Of a stretch of DNA of 64,000 nucleotides, positions 22,560-33,590 are shown piece after piece. A program made the position numbers and the translations under genes. The DNA is from Apium graveolens (lineage: Eukaryota > Streptophyta > Magnoliopsida > Apiales > Apiaceae), in NCBI RefSeq assembly GCF_009905375.1, contig NC_133649.1, positions 229,008,102 to 229,072,101 on the forward strand, in the 5' to 3' direction. The notes under the pieces are model-generated. The model worked only from the letters and a program-made list of their open reading frames with translations, searched no databases and was not told the DNA's origin. Within the stretch, counting starts at the first letter, position 1. The number at the start of each line of letters is the position of its first letter.

Positions 22560-24150
22560 TTCTTATAGTGTCCTCTTGATTTACAAAGTGGTGTTGTGTC
22601 TGACTAGTTGATCCTTCTTTTGCTCCCCCTAAGCTGTTGCTGGGATTTCCTGAAAATCCTTACCCTTGCTGACTGGCTTCATTGAAATAATGAGTTGTTT
22701 TATACACTGCCATTCCACTGCTTGATTATGAATCATCAATACAATTAATTTCTCCTGTAACAACTTGGAGCATGGAGTTATTGAACTGTGCACTTAGACT
22801 TTCAATCATCTTCTATTGATCAACCACAAATGCCCTATAGTTTGTATACTCCACTGAGTAGCCAAAATCTTCAAACAACTGAAAACATTTCATTGTTTAC
22901 TTCTGTTGAACATTCTCTCCAAACACTTTCAGGTTATCCAGTGTTTGCTCTTGTTGGCCATTAACTCATTAGTGGTCTTCATGTATACATCATGATCAAG
23001 GCTTGATCTTACTTGTTACAAACTGTATTGACTACTTCAGCCCTTTGGTATTTAGAAAGTCTTGATTAGCTTGATATTTTCATTGTTGCTTTAATCAAGT
23101 TCCGGTTCTTCCTTCGTACCACTCCATTATGACACGGAGCTCCTAGTGCTGAATTTGTCTCAAAATGTTCTTGATATTATAGATATTAATCAGAACTGCT
23201 TCTTGAATTCAGTCCCATTATCTGACCACAATATCATTTCTTTTACAGTTGCTTCCAGCTTGATCTTTTGATATGATCAATTACCATATGTGATGTCTTA
23301 TGTTGAGAATGCACGAATAACAACTTTGTGTTAAGAGTAGCCATCAATCATCACTAAGGTATATCTTTACTCTGATGTGATGTTGTCTTTGACTCCTCTT
23401 TTTGACATGCCTCACATTTATCGTCTTCTGAATTCCAGATGAGGCAGTCCTCTCACTTATCCCTTTTTACGAGTTCCGTGACTTGATGTTCAAGGGCGAG
23501 AGCTTCTAATGCCATAGCTAAACTTTTTTCAGATGAAGCTTTATAGTAGAAACCATTGACTTCACCTTTCTTGAGATTTCAGTCTAGCCACGAGCATACC
23601 ATTTTCTTACTCTAACAAGAGCAAGCTTCTCAACCTTCCTGCTTCAGATGAGCACTAATCCTTCATTGAATTGACATTATGTCCTTTGATGAAGAATTTT
23701 CTGATAAGAGGATTTGTGCCTTGATTCTTCAGCAAAAAAGATGTTTCAAATGTTATCAATGAATCCAATGATTAGTTGTTATTAGTGATAGCAATTGTTG
23801 AATCCATGATGACATCCATTTTTCTGTATAGCTTGTCCCGTAGTGAAAACCTTTGCTGTCATCTCCAAAGATTATTGACGGAATAGCTTTTGTCAATCAC
23901 ATTTGATTGCGAGGCTCTTTCTTTGATCATATGCCTTGAGTATGAATTACCAAGAATACATATGAATCAATTAACCTGTTATGTCCTGCACTCACAAATG
24001 GATTAAAATTTCTTGGTACCCAACTTTTCAGTTTGGGTCCAGTTGGATTAGAGATTTTACTATAAACAGAGATAACAACAGTTGCCACCTTATCATGGTA
24101 ATTCTTATCTCTGACTTACCATTTTCTCCATTTTGATACCCTTGACAAAA
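22560..24150 (-). pseudogene. copia protease to integrase remains
   Basis: Minus-strand reading in shifting frames gives a degenerate DSG-type protease region with an SRHM-like stretch near 23940-24000, a damaged pre-integrase region, and the integrase motif WSDNGTEFKKQF near 23190-23240, which carries a catalytic aspartate. A few bases on, MEWYEGRTGT-like text corresponds to the region before the third acidic residue. Stops are frequent. Nothing to the left of about 22560 reads as reverse transcriptase, so the gene is truncated here. Confidence 0.7.
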
Positions 24151-24982
24151 TTGTCTTTAGGCTAGGAGAAAAATGATTTCAACCTTACATAAGGAGGACT
24201 CGCAGTCTTTGCCCTTTTGTAATTCTAAACATGATTTCTACAATTAATACAAGTACTAAGAGATGCATTCATGGAATAAAAATAAGCAAACATTATATTA
24301 GGAATACATGGCATTCATTCAACCATATTACACATAAGAATTAAGCAATATATGCATGATATGGAACAAACAGAATTAACAAGTAAATCACTATTTCTAT
24401 CTAATCCAATCTTGTTGAAGAATCTCATCTAGCTATCTCAATCTAAATATAAACTAATACATGTTAACAAACAATTCAGATCAACTGAGTAAATCATAAT
24501 GTAATAGGATACAGGAGATAAGAATAAACAAAGGTCTTAAGTGCTGGAAAACATATATCTCACTAAAACAATTAATCATGTTCAACAAATATTCAAACAC
24601 ATATTTAAGATCATCTAAAGTAACATACACAAGTTAAACATCAATCCTAGTTACCAGAAAAATATTCTAGTGAACTAGTTCAACATTATATATGTGTGAT
24701 GCTATCATGCTTGTGCGAGTGTTAAACATTTAAACACTAAGATCTTATCATGCATTGAATATTGAAAATAAAATATTGCAGTAGTTCAAGAAATTGAAAC
24801 CTGAGATATGTGAGTTGGACCATCTTCAGAGATTTCTAAGAAAGCAAGATACTCATTATTCTCGTCATCTGATCCATCCCAACTTTTTCCCCTGCACTAT
24901 AAGTTTTGACTGGCTGCTTCCCTAAGAAAAAATTCCACATTTATCACAGCTCTTCAACTGAGTCTCTACCCATCCTTGTTTG
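24151..24982 (-). other. unrecognised part of the copia internal region
   Basis: By position gag should be here, but I can read no zinc knuckle or capsid motif in any frame. The sequence is AT-rich with no long open frame. It may be a decayed gag or leader. Confidence 0.4.
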
Positions 24983-25445
24983 TCAAGCTTCTTGTTCTGT
25001 TGTAGCAAAACCCTTGATAATTACTTGACACATATATCTTGTCATAACTGTAGCTATCAAATCTTGTTTATGTCCCAATCTCAGTCTTGTAATCACCCCT
25101 TGAACTGAATCTGTGAGAATCTCTGCTTCAGAATAGATAGGCTTGATCCTTAGATATAACTTATGTACTCCTTGTGAATCCGATTCGACTAAACTTCCCT
25201 GAAAAGTAAAACACTGCCCTGATGTCCAGTCCCTCAAGTACTTCTACCCGGGCTTCCTCTGATTCAGCTATCAGTAACTCTTCCATTATGTCCTGAGGTT
25301 CTAACTTAAATGCTTGTAACTGAGATGTTTGTTTGTCCCCACTATTCTCTCTGACCTCCACAATTCCTGCCAATATGTTCTCATTGATTTCCGGATAAAT
25401 GTAGCATTGGTACAAACTACTGTGTGACGTATAATCTGTAATCAT
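24983..25445 (-). pseudogene. ORF of unknown function upstream of pol in the copia fragment, frameshifted
   Basis: Two overlapping frames together give a continuous reading of about 150 residues. The first (25445-25161) starts MITDYTSHSSLYQCYIYPEI and ends near AVFYFSGKFSRIGF. The second (from 25237) continues with SGQCFTFQGSLVESDSQG and TRLRLGHKQDLIATVMTRYM. They differ by one frame, so one small indel separates them. I recognise no domain, signal peptide or membrane segment. The position between primer site and pol, in element sense, makes it an element-encoded ORF rather than a host gene. Confidence 0.45.
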
Positions 25446-26590
25446 AGAGTTGTCTTAAAATTTTCGAGAAAAACTTGTACCCGTAGAAATTTCATTCCTT
25501 TCCTGCGTCTGAAAATTCAGTGGTATCCTACGGAGTAAGCCTTTGAGGAATTTCCACAATTTTTGTCTGTAGGTCTTGAAATCAATTTCGTTGGAATAAG
25601 AAAATCATTATCTTCAATTTCCGTGTTCGGGAATTTTCCGTCTGAATAGCACATGGTCTTCGTTTTCTTCGAAAGATTAAAATCATTTTTTAAGCCCGGA
25701 GGAATCTCGAGTCTACCAAATCTTTGAGTACCCTTAATTTAATATTTAAGAAAAATTTAAATTTCCAAAATTTTTAAATTTCTTAGAAAATAAATTAATC
25801 AAAAATAAATATTTACGAAAAATTTAATTTTCAAGAATTTCAAATTTTCTTAAAAATTAAATAAAACGTAAATTAATATTTACGAAAAAATTAAATATAC
25901 GAATTTTAAAGTTTCTGAAAAAATAAATAAATTAGAAATAAAAAAATGGGTCAACAAAATTTAAGTAGCAACTGGCGACTAAGTTAAACAACCTGCGACT
26001 TGAATAGATCACAAGGCCAGCATTTGTTTAATTTCAACCTGCGACGTTGTACCAAGTGTTTCAAGTTGCGACTAATCTTAACCCCCGACATATCCTGCGA
26101 CGATCAAACAAAGGTTACAGGTGCGTGAATTGACGCGTGTACCATTTGCCTGTTTTTTGTTCGAGTTTCCTGCGCGTGTGATGCCAAGTGTGTGACCAGA
26201 CTAATGCATGTACACTAAGCTGCTAATTTTAGTTGTTTCTTTGTTTACCAAATTGAGTAAACATAGCACCAAAAATGGCAGCTAATTTTGCAACAGGATG
26301 TACAAAACACAAAACGGGTAGCACTTTTAAATGGGAAACTGGCAGCTAGAATAAGCAAGAATTCGGGAAAAAAAGGAATTTAAATTAATAAATTTATTTA
26401 TTAAAATTTTAGTGAAAAAATAATTTAATCAAATTTATAGATTAAATTCATTTAAATTAAGTTCATATAAACTTATTTAAATTAAATTTATAAATTAAAT
26501 TTGCTAAATTAAATTTACAAAATAAATTTATATAAATGCAAATTAATAAAATAAATTTATTTAAGGGTCCTGATTTGTGTATCAATCAGT
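25446..26590 (-). other. leader of the copia fragment
   Basis: No coding region is supported. The left part consists of AT-rich blocks of AAATTT type; near 25960-26110 several copies of an AACCTGCGAC motif occur. Confidence 0.5.
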
Positions 26591-27355
26591 CGGCTCTGAT
26601 ACCGATTGTTAGGTCCCGAATTATCGTAGAAGGGGGGGGTTGACTACGATAATCACTAAATTAAAAAATTCCTTCAAATCTTTTGTGGATATAAAATTTA
26701 GTGCTCGGTTAGTGGTTTCGTGTTCTTGAGAGAAATAGTTTTTGGAACAATAAAACGAGGAAAACAAGATATTCGGAGAACTATATATTCATATATAAAT
26801 CCGCGAGGGGCGTTACTACACTCCGGTAAATAAATTAATCGGCTACAATCTAAGAACAACAAAGTTCCTAGCTTCTACAAAGATTTACAAATCAAATCCT
26901 ATATAATATTCTAGATTTTGTTTGTTTAAGGATTTAATCACCAGGTAACATTTATAATGCCCCTAAGAATATACAAGAGTTAAACCGGACATTATAACGT
27001 TAATCCGGTGAGAAATTAAACGGATAAACAAAAAGTTTGAGCTTCTCTGTAAATTCTTTGCTGCAAATCTTCACCTCTTTTGGGAGAGGAGAAGATGAAC
27101 AGAACAAATCCAATTACTGAATATGATCTGCTGCTTGTGTAGACTTTTTATCAATAATGTGTGGCCGAGGAGAGAGCTGAGATCAGGAAATATTCGTTTG
27201 TAACCTGCTACTAGTATTAGCCAACCTGCGACCAACAGATGCAAGTAATTGGCCACTAACAAAATTCTTTATTCTGTTTTACTTGTTTTACAACATGCGA
27301 CTAAGAAAACCTTGGTTGCTTTATTCTTAAACAAAAAAAACTACTAACCTGCGAC
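25990..27355. repeat. dispersed AACCTGCGAC motif
   Basis: Exact copies lie at 25990-25999, 26036-26045, 27223-27232 and 27346-27355. Near-copies lie at about 26094-26101, 27202-27211 and 27292-27301, with weaker ones near 25965 and 26070. All are in the same orientation and span the leader/LTR boundary at 26607. Confidence 0.75.
26591..26605 (-). other. primer-binding site of the SIRE-like fragment
   Basis: In element sense this reads TCGGTATCAGAGCCG, one base from the initiator-Met-tRNA core TGGTATCAGAGC. It is one base away from the TGTTAGG end of the LTR. Confidence 0.8.
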
Positions 27356-28268
27356 CATCACATTGTTTCATGGTTAGTTTTGTTTATTTTCTTTTTTGTT
27401 TTCCTTTTTGTTTTTGTTTTTTTTTCTTTTTTTTCTTTTCTTTTCCTTTTCCTTTTCTTTGTTTTCTTTTTTCTTTTTCCTTTTTTTTGTTTTTCTTTTC
27501 TTTTCTTTTTCTTTTTAAGTTTAAATTGTAACTAAATTAATTTATAAAATAAACTTAAATATAACTTATATAAATAAACTAATTTAAATTTATAAAATAA
27601 ACTTATTTAAAGTTTATAAAATAAATTATTATAAGTTTATTAAATAAATTATATTAAAGTCCATTAAATAAATTTATTAAATTTAACAATTAAACTTTGA
27701 GTTTCGCCAGTCCCTCGAAGCACTTAGCTGTATACCCTGCGCACCTCTTCTCGTACTTTAACAGATAAATATTCAATCCAAGTAAGTTCCTCAACTTAAC
27801 AATTCTTCTAAAAATAATACCCAGATTCCTTTCATGAGCTATTGACACCTAGTGCAATTGGTCGGGTTCACAGACGACTAACCCAATTCAGGTCTTCATA
27901 TTATAGCCTTGATTAAATTGTTAAGCTTGCAACAACTTTATTGCTTCGAATACTGACTGTCAAAAAACAAATGTACTTTCACTGGAATCCTTTCTGATAC
28001 TTCAGACAACGTCTTCATTGCTATTACAATCTTGAATACTTCATTCACTGTTCTTCACCGACGCTTGAACATATAAATGAACTCCTGTCAGTGAGTATAA
28101 CTTCAAGACTGTGACTGTCTTTTTTAACCTCTGTCTATACCATGTCTTCAATTCTTCAGATTCCTATGCTTCGAACACTGTCTATCTTCAATCAATCCCA
28201 ACACACTGAAATCTTCTGGTAGCACTAATACACTGAATCTTCATCAATTCTAAAACCCTGAATGTCTT
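26607..28268 (-). repeat. 5' LTR of the SIRE-like fragment
   Basis: It begins on the plus strand with TGTTAGGTCCCGAA next to the primer site. A T-rich, almost purine-free tract lies at about 27379-27520, followed by AT-rich DNA and a more complex part with many CTTCA/CTTGAA words (27900-28260). The far end is not certain: a second TGTTAGGTC start occurs at 28269. Confidence 0.6.
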
Positions 28269-28301
28269 TGTTAGGTCACACACACTGTAGAGGGGGTGAA
28301 T
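28269..28301. repeat. 33-bp head of a second SIRE-type LTR
   Basis: TGTTAGGTCACACACACTGT followed by AGAGGGGGTGAAT resembles the LTR start at 26607 in layout (TGTTAGGTC, GTAGA, G-run) but not in detail. It is cut off by the first LTR of array C. It could be the start of another copia LTR or the edge of a rearrangement. Confidence 0.45.
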
Positions 28302-30444
28302 TGTAATAACCCCAATTTTTGGAATTTTTGAAACCCTTATGAATAGTGTTTTGCTGATTATGCTGAATAAGAAAATTTTTCATGCCACACTATGTAGGGG
28401 TTCTGTTATTGATATTCTGAGATTTTATTAGTACTCTGTATGGTATATAAGTGTATGTAAAGATCGTCAAAATCCAATTCCGAACACTTTGATTTTTTCC
28501 CGGAAATCCACTAGATACAGAAAGAATTGAGTATAAGGTAACAGGATAAAAATGATTTAAATTAAAGGATTATAAGAAAGGATCATAAAAGGAATATAAT
28601 GTATTGAGAAAGGTTAAGGAAACCCAAGTAATAAGATCCCGAGTATGATCCCTCAAACGAGAAACGAGAACGAAAGTTAAGCGAACCGTATAACAGATCA
28701 GCGGTCATTAGGCAAACAATTAGGAGTCAATCAAGGAGGTTAGGGATGATGAGGTCATCCAACCAATAAGAAGAGGGCAAGTGAGGGAGGATGACATCAC
28801 AAAGTGACATAAGCATGACAAGTGGGAAGGATTGGTTGGTTGATTGTGAGCCACACATTTTTCACCATGGTAAAAATTTAATTTATTTCCAAGACAAAAG
28901 GAAGCAACCAACCAACAAATATCATAACACAAATACAAATTGAAAGTTGACTTTCCCATTTCAAGAAGAAAGCTCTCGGCTAAAACAAACCCAGCAACTT
29001 CAAACTGCCATATCTCCTTCAATGCTCACTCAAATGTTGTGTTCTATAGCTCGTTGGAAAGGTATTGAGATGGCCTACAACTCTTGTTCACAAGTATCTT
29101 CCAAATAAGCATGGTAAGACCCTCATTTTTACAGTTCTTTAAATCGGACTTTTAGAATCTTCAAAGCCTAACTTGGTGTTCTTGATTTCTTTGGAAAGAT
29201 CAAGCTTTTAGGAGGCTCCCTAAGGCTTCCTAGCAACTTAACACCTCCCAAGGAAGGTATAAACTTCAAAACCTAGCCTTTAATTTGATTATTAGTGAGT
29301 TTGATGGTTAGTTTTCTAAATGAGAAGCATGGTCTTTGATTATTAGTAGTTTGATTTGAATTTGGAGTGATTTGGTGAATGAATCTTATTATAGTTAATA
29401 GAACTTGATTGTGGTTGGTTGAGATGAAGAATCTGGAGAATAAGGACTGGTATAGTATTATTTAGTTGAGATTTTGATGTGTTAATGATTGGGGGTTGTT
29501 TGGTGAGGTTTTGGTGTAGTGAGAAAATTAGTAATCGCGTAAACATAGCCGTCGTAATGCCCGATTTATCCTAGACTGTTTTTGTACATAACATCAGGAC
29601 CCGAGAACTCACTGTTAGATTTTGATCATTGCCATGATTAGATAGTTCATGTTACGAGCTTCGTTTTGATATGTGGTTCGTTTGATTCCGATGTACGGTT
29701 TAGGAGAAACGGCCGTTTTAAGTAACGACGTTTCGCGAACGAACCATTACCCCTCGCCTTACTTTGAAACCTAGGTTAATGACCTAAAAAAAACTAATTG
29801 GAGTATGAAACAATTATGTAAAGTGTATTAGGCAGTTGGTAAGGCACTCGCGAAAGAATCTCCTAAAAACTCGTAATGGTTAATTTATTAAAAATGGTGG
29901 AGCCGAGGGTACTCGAGCGACTTAAGTAAATCATTAAGCGCGAAAGCGAGCGTAGGACTCTAAATGGTTTAAGTCTAGTTTCTTAAGCGACCGGGGTTTA
30001 ATTCCGACTTATGTTGTTGTTCATAGGTTATCAGACCCACTCTAAGCTTATGTCTATCTGGGAGCACTCAGGCAAGTTTTCTACCCGTTATACTGTTGTT
30101 GTGATGTATATATGTATATGCATTATCTTGTGATAAGTGCATGATTGTTATTAGCAAAGTCTTGCGATATATTGGAGCATGTGATATGATATATATATGC
30201 ATGTCTATTTCGTAATTTTGATATATATCTGTTGGTTCAAATGCTTATTAGTTGCATAATACCTATGCTAGAGATAAGCAGTAGTTGCGTATACCCTGAG
30301 GATAGGGGACCCAAAGGTGAACCCTTTTCTAAAACCGGGAGTAGATGTTCCCGAGTATATGATATATATATATAGTTATATATATTGATATAGTTTTCAA
30401 AACTATTAATCGAATAAGGTTTATTCGATAACCTTATATTATTA

Positions 30445-30555
30445 AATGAATATTATTTTGAATATTCATTCGAGGGCTTATGACTCCGTTTATTTTATTA
30501 ATGAATATTTTTTTGAATATTCATTCGAGGGCTTATGACTCCGCTTATTTTATTA
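30445..30555 (+). repeat. 55-bp tandem repeat in LTR1, two units
   Basis: The units contain GAATATTCATTCGAGGGCTT and an AT-rich spacer. The corresponding tracts in LTR2 and LTR3 have about four units. Confidence 0.85.
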
Positions 30556-31915
30556 AATAATATTCTTTATTTTATTAAAGAATAATGTTTCGATAATCAA
30601 ACTTATTTTTGATTATTCAAATAAAGATAGTACTTTCGTATAAGTATATCTTTGGTTATTTGATATCCATTTCAAGTATGAGTTTTAAAACTTCTACTTC
30701 GAATATTTTTATAAGGATTATCTTTATGAGAATATTATTTAAATAATAATATTCAGATATTTTCTATTATATCGGGACTGATTTACTTTATTAAATCAGC
30801 ATTACTCCAAACACTCTTTAAAGTGTTTTCGAGTCTTCAAAATGATTTTTAAAGGTTAGAGAGGATCCCAAAACTCGTTTTCAAATTTAAGATCTTCCTT
30901 TTTGAAGGGGACTTGAATACTCGCTCAAAAATCTAAGGGATCCGGCTCTGTGGTGTATTTTATATTCGCAACACGGTTGCTATTTTGATAAATGAATTGA
31001 TTACCTACCCAACGTTCGGGAAGTAAGTCCATCTAATTGAGTCGGCATAAGCGACAGGCCGGGGTACGGTCTATCAAAGTGTAAGTGACTGGGTGGCAGT
31101 CCATCAACGCGTAAGAGGCCGGGTGGCGGTCCAGCACAAGGTCCTTATGTGGCCAGGGTGATGACCGGTGGGGGATTCATCCATCTACTAGTAGAAAAGG
31201 TTACTTATTGGTATCTTTGCCTGATCAGCAAGATATCAGGTTTATGCCAAGGATTTCTCCTTTCCAAATTTATTGGATATTGCAACTCTGTTTATAATTT
31301 TCATAACAGAGGTTTTCAAGGAGTGTATGAAATGTATATATATAGGTGTATATATATATCGGGACTTAATAAAGTATCTCGTAACTTCATTATTTATAAT
31401 GATATTTCAAAGATTGAATCTATTCAAATCTTGTCTTGTAGTCTCATCTATGTGATGAACTTTTGAATCTAATTATAACTTGAACGATGGTAGTTCAAGT
31501 AGTATTTGGAAAAGATATAAGTATATTGGAGTATCTTGTAACTTCATCTTTTAAACTTATATCTAGTAAATGATTATCTTATGCATGACAAAGATTTTCA
31601 GAAAAACGTTGAGACAAGGTTAGATATATGAGATCACCTTGCAACAATATTTTGATACAGTTATACACTGGAACTCTGTGTGTATTATGCATGAAAGAGG
31701 ACTTCCAATATTTTGAAAAGTATATACGTATATATACTGAATATTTTGCAACTTCATCGCATTAAGATATCAAACTTGGTTCATTTCTTTTGACCTAGGC
31801 TTTCATGAGTACTATGAGAATGCTCATATATTGTTAATTATTATACATATTATTTCGGTGGGCTTGTTGCTTACCCTTGCTTTCTTCTTTCATCACACAA
31901 CAACAGATAGAAAAG

Positions 31916-32110
31916 ATGAACATGACCAAGCTCCCAATTCGCGAGCGGATAGGAAACGTTCCGCAGTTTCCTATATGCGTCGATGTCGCTGTAGCTGAGG
32001 TAGGAGCTACCAATAGGCTAGGCTTTCAACTTTTGATGTACCATACTTATGTATCTTTATCAACTGTAATAATGGCAAAGAAATGTAAATCTATTCAGAA
32101 ACCCTTTTAA
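31916..32110 (+). CDS. small leader ORF in LTR1, 64 aa
   Basis: An ATG at 31916 opens 64 codons ending TAA at 32108-32110, about 200 bp before the LTR end. The product begins MNMTKLPIRERIGNVPQF and continues VDVAVAEVGATNRLGF; no domain is recognised. The ATG follows a pyrimidine-rich stretch ending CAACAACAG, which could be a 3' splice site. LTR2 encodes the same 64-codon frame, and LTR3 keeps the first 48 codons. Substitutions among the three copies never break the frame in LTR1 or LTR2. Because LTRs of one family are similar anyway, this alone is weak evidence of selection. Confidence 0.4.
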   Translation: MNMTKLPIRERIGNVPQFPICVDVAVAEVGATNRLGFQLLMYHTYVSLSTVIMAKKCKSIQKPF

Positions 32111-32315
32111 GGTGTAATGGCATATAATTTTGGAATAAAATGACTCGTATTACTTTTGGATATTCATCTCTGAGACTATAACTTGTGGTGTGTGTGTTTA
32201 TTGTGGGGTCACAGTACAGAGTAGTTGATTGGTTATTAAGATTGGGTGTTATTAAGGGAAATGGAACTCGTGACAACCCGGATCCCCGACCCCGGATTTG
32301 GGGGTGTTACAGAAA

Positions 32316-32328
32316 TGGTATCAGAGCT
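32316..32328 (+). other. primer-binding site after LTR1
   Basis: TGGTATCAGAGCT begins four bases after the LTR end and matches the initiator-Met-tRNA primer core. Confidence 0.9.
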
Positions 32329-32539
32329 AAGCGTTATAAACCTCAGAGATGATGTGACGTTAAGATAATAAGTTCATTAAGATAATAAGAACTCTTGCCA
32401 AGTTCATAGTCGGGCTACCTAACGTAGTACTGACAGTTAAAACCCTTATGGGAACCCTTATAAATATTGTGATAAGAGCGTAGTTCGTTATCGTATATGG
32501 TAGCGGGACTCCGAACCCTGAGGTTGAGAAGCAACAACG

Positions 32540-32756
32540 CGATGATGTTTTATTAGTTATTGGAGATCAGAGTGTGGATCCGATAGAGCGTCCTAACACG
32601 GGCCCGGATGATGTTCCTATTGAGGATGTAGCGGTTGAGGATGTTGTCCTAGAAGGGATTATCGCTGAGAAGGATCCCGTGAAGGATCCTGATAAGAATG
32701 AATAAAGGACCACTGAGGAATTGATGACCATGGTTAGGGAACTACTAGAGGTAGGA
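32540..32756 (+). pseudogene. internal1: start of the leader ORF, broken
   Basis: The frame reads DDVLLVIGDQSVDPIERPNT and then IEDVAVEDVVLEGIIAEKD, matching the acidic N-terminal part of the leader ORF at 54083. A TAA interrupts it near 32702. The match stops near 32756 at an ACTAGAGG-like sequence, where the text switches to reverse transcriptase/RNase H. Confidence 0.7.
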
Positions 32757-33590
32757 TTGGCCGGTCACTGCCAGAGGTTCGTTCAAGTTTGTAAAGATAG
32801 TAGCCCCTTTAACGCGGCTTACTCATAAGACTGAGAAGTTCGAATGGATAGAGAAATGCGAGAACAACTTTTAAGAACTAAAGAAAAGGTTGGTGGCGGC
32901 CCCTATGTTGGCGTGCCGGATGGAAAAAGGAGATTTCGTGATGTGTAGTGACGCTTCGCATAAGGAATTAGGGTGCTTCTTATACAGCACAGCAAGGTAA
33001 TCGCGTACGCGTCAAGAAAGTTAAGGGAATATAAAATTCGATATCCCCACCCATGAGCTTGGGCTCGTGGCAATTGTTTTGCCCTAAAGATTGGAGGCAC
33101 TACTTGTATGGAGAGAAGTGTGAGATTTACCTAAGCCATAAGTACTCTAGTACATTTTCCCGTAGAAAGAGCTCAACATACGCCAGAGGAGGCGGTTAGA
33201 GCTAATCAAGAATTATGAGTGGGAGATTCTTTATCATTCGGGGAAAGCCAAAATGGTGGCTAACGCCCTTAGTATAAAAGAGAGACTCAAGATGAAAATG
33301 TCTTTGGGAGAGTTAATAAGAGATTTTGAGAAAATGGAAATAGAAGTGAAGGTAACCGGAGCCGGTACCGAAAAGCTGTTTGAGATTGCAATACAGCCCG
33401 AATTATTGGAAAAGATCATATTGTGCCAAGAAAAAGTGATGAATGAAGGCAGAGAGCCAACAATTAGATAAAAGATTAATACCGAGAAAAATAATAAGGG
33501 AATAATGAGGTATTCCTACAAAATTTGGGTTCCAAATGTTCAAGAGCCTAAAGATGAAATCTTAGATGAAAGCTAGTTTGAGGAATAAGA
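32757..33590 (+). pseudogene. displaced reverse transcriptase tail, RNase H and integrase start
   Basis: This block reads as gypsy pol: CQRFVQ near its start, THKTEKFEWIEKCENN, the RNase H start FVMCSDASHKELGC with its catalytic aspartate, KELNIRQRRRLELIKNYEWE, and a final 72-codon open frame at 33253-33471 (KERLKMKMSLGELIRDFEKM). It ends with the pre-zinc-finger part of integrase (YKIWVPNVQE-like, near 33520-33560). Several stops break it. It stands between the leader ORF and gag, so its order is wrong for a gypsy element. It is better preserved than the surrounding gag and pol, which suggests that it came from another copy by recombination. Confidence 0.75.

Larger units (their letters stand above)
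22539..28301 (-). mobile_element. SIRE-like copia fragment lacking its 3' half
   Basis: On the minus strand the order is 5' LTR (from 28301 or thereabouts to 26607), primer-binding site, leader with an unknown ORF, and pol remains covering protease to integrase. Reverse transcriptase, RNase H, polypurine tract and 3' LTR are missing. The left edge coincides with the truncation of the Gypsy-A LTR, so one deletion probably removed both ends. The SIRE assignment rests on the LTR start (TGTTAGGTC...GTAGA..GGGG) and general layout; I am confident only of copia. Confidence 0.7.
28302..32311 (+). repeat. array C LTR1 (4010 bp)
   Basis: It starts TGTAATAACCCC and ends GGGGTGTTACA. It aligns with LTR2 and LTR3 at both ends and in the middle, but is clearly more diverged than they are from each other. 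The stretch around 30990-31200 (three units of about 30 bp, GGGTGGCGGTCCA-like) replaces a different sequence in LTR2/LTR3. It has two copies of the 55-bp tandem unit, where the others have four. Confidence 0.9.

Noticed and set aside
27379..27520. T-rich tract considered as a long polypurine tract on the minus strand
   Set aside because: It lies inside an LTR and not next to an LTR terminus; simple low-complexity sequence is the better explanation.
31149..31466. 105-codon plus-strand frame in LTR1
   Set aside because: It lies partly in a segment that LTR2 and LTR3 lack; composition is AT-rich and no motif is seen.
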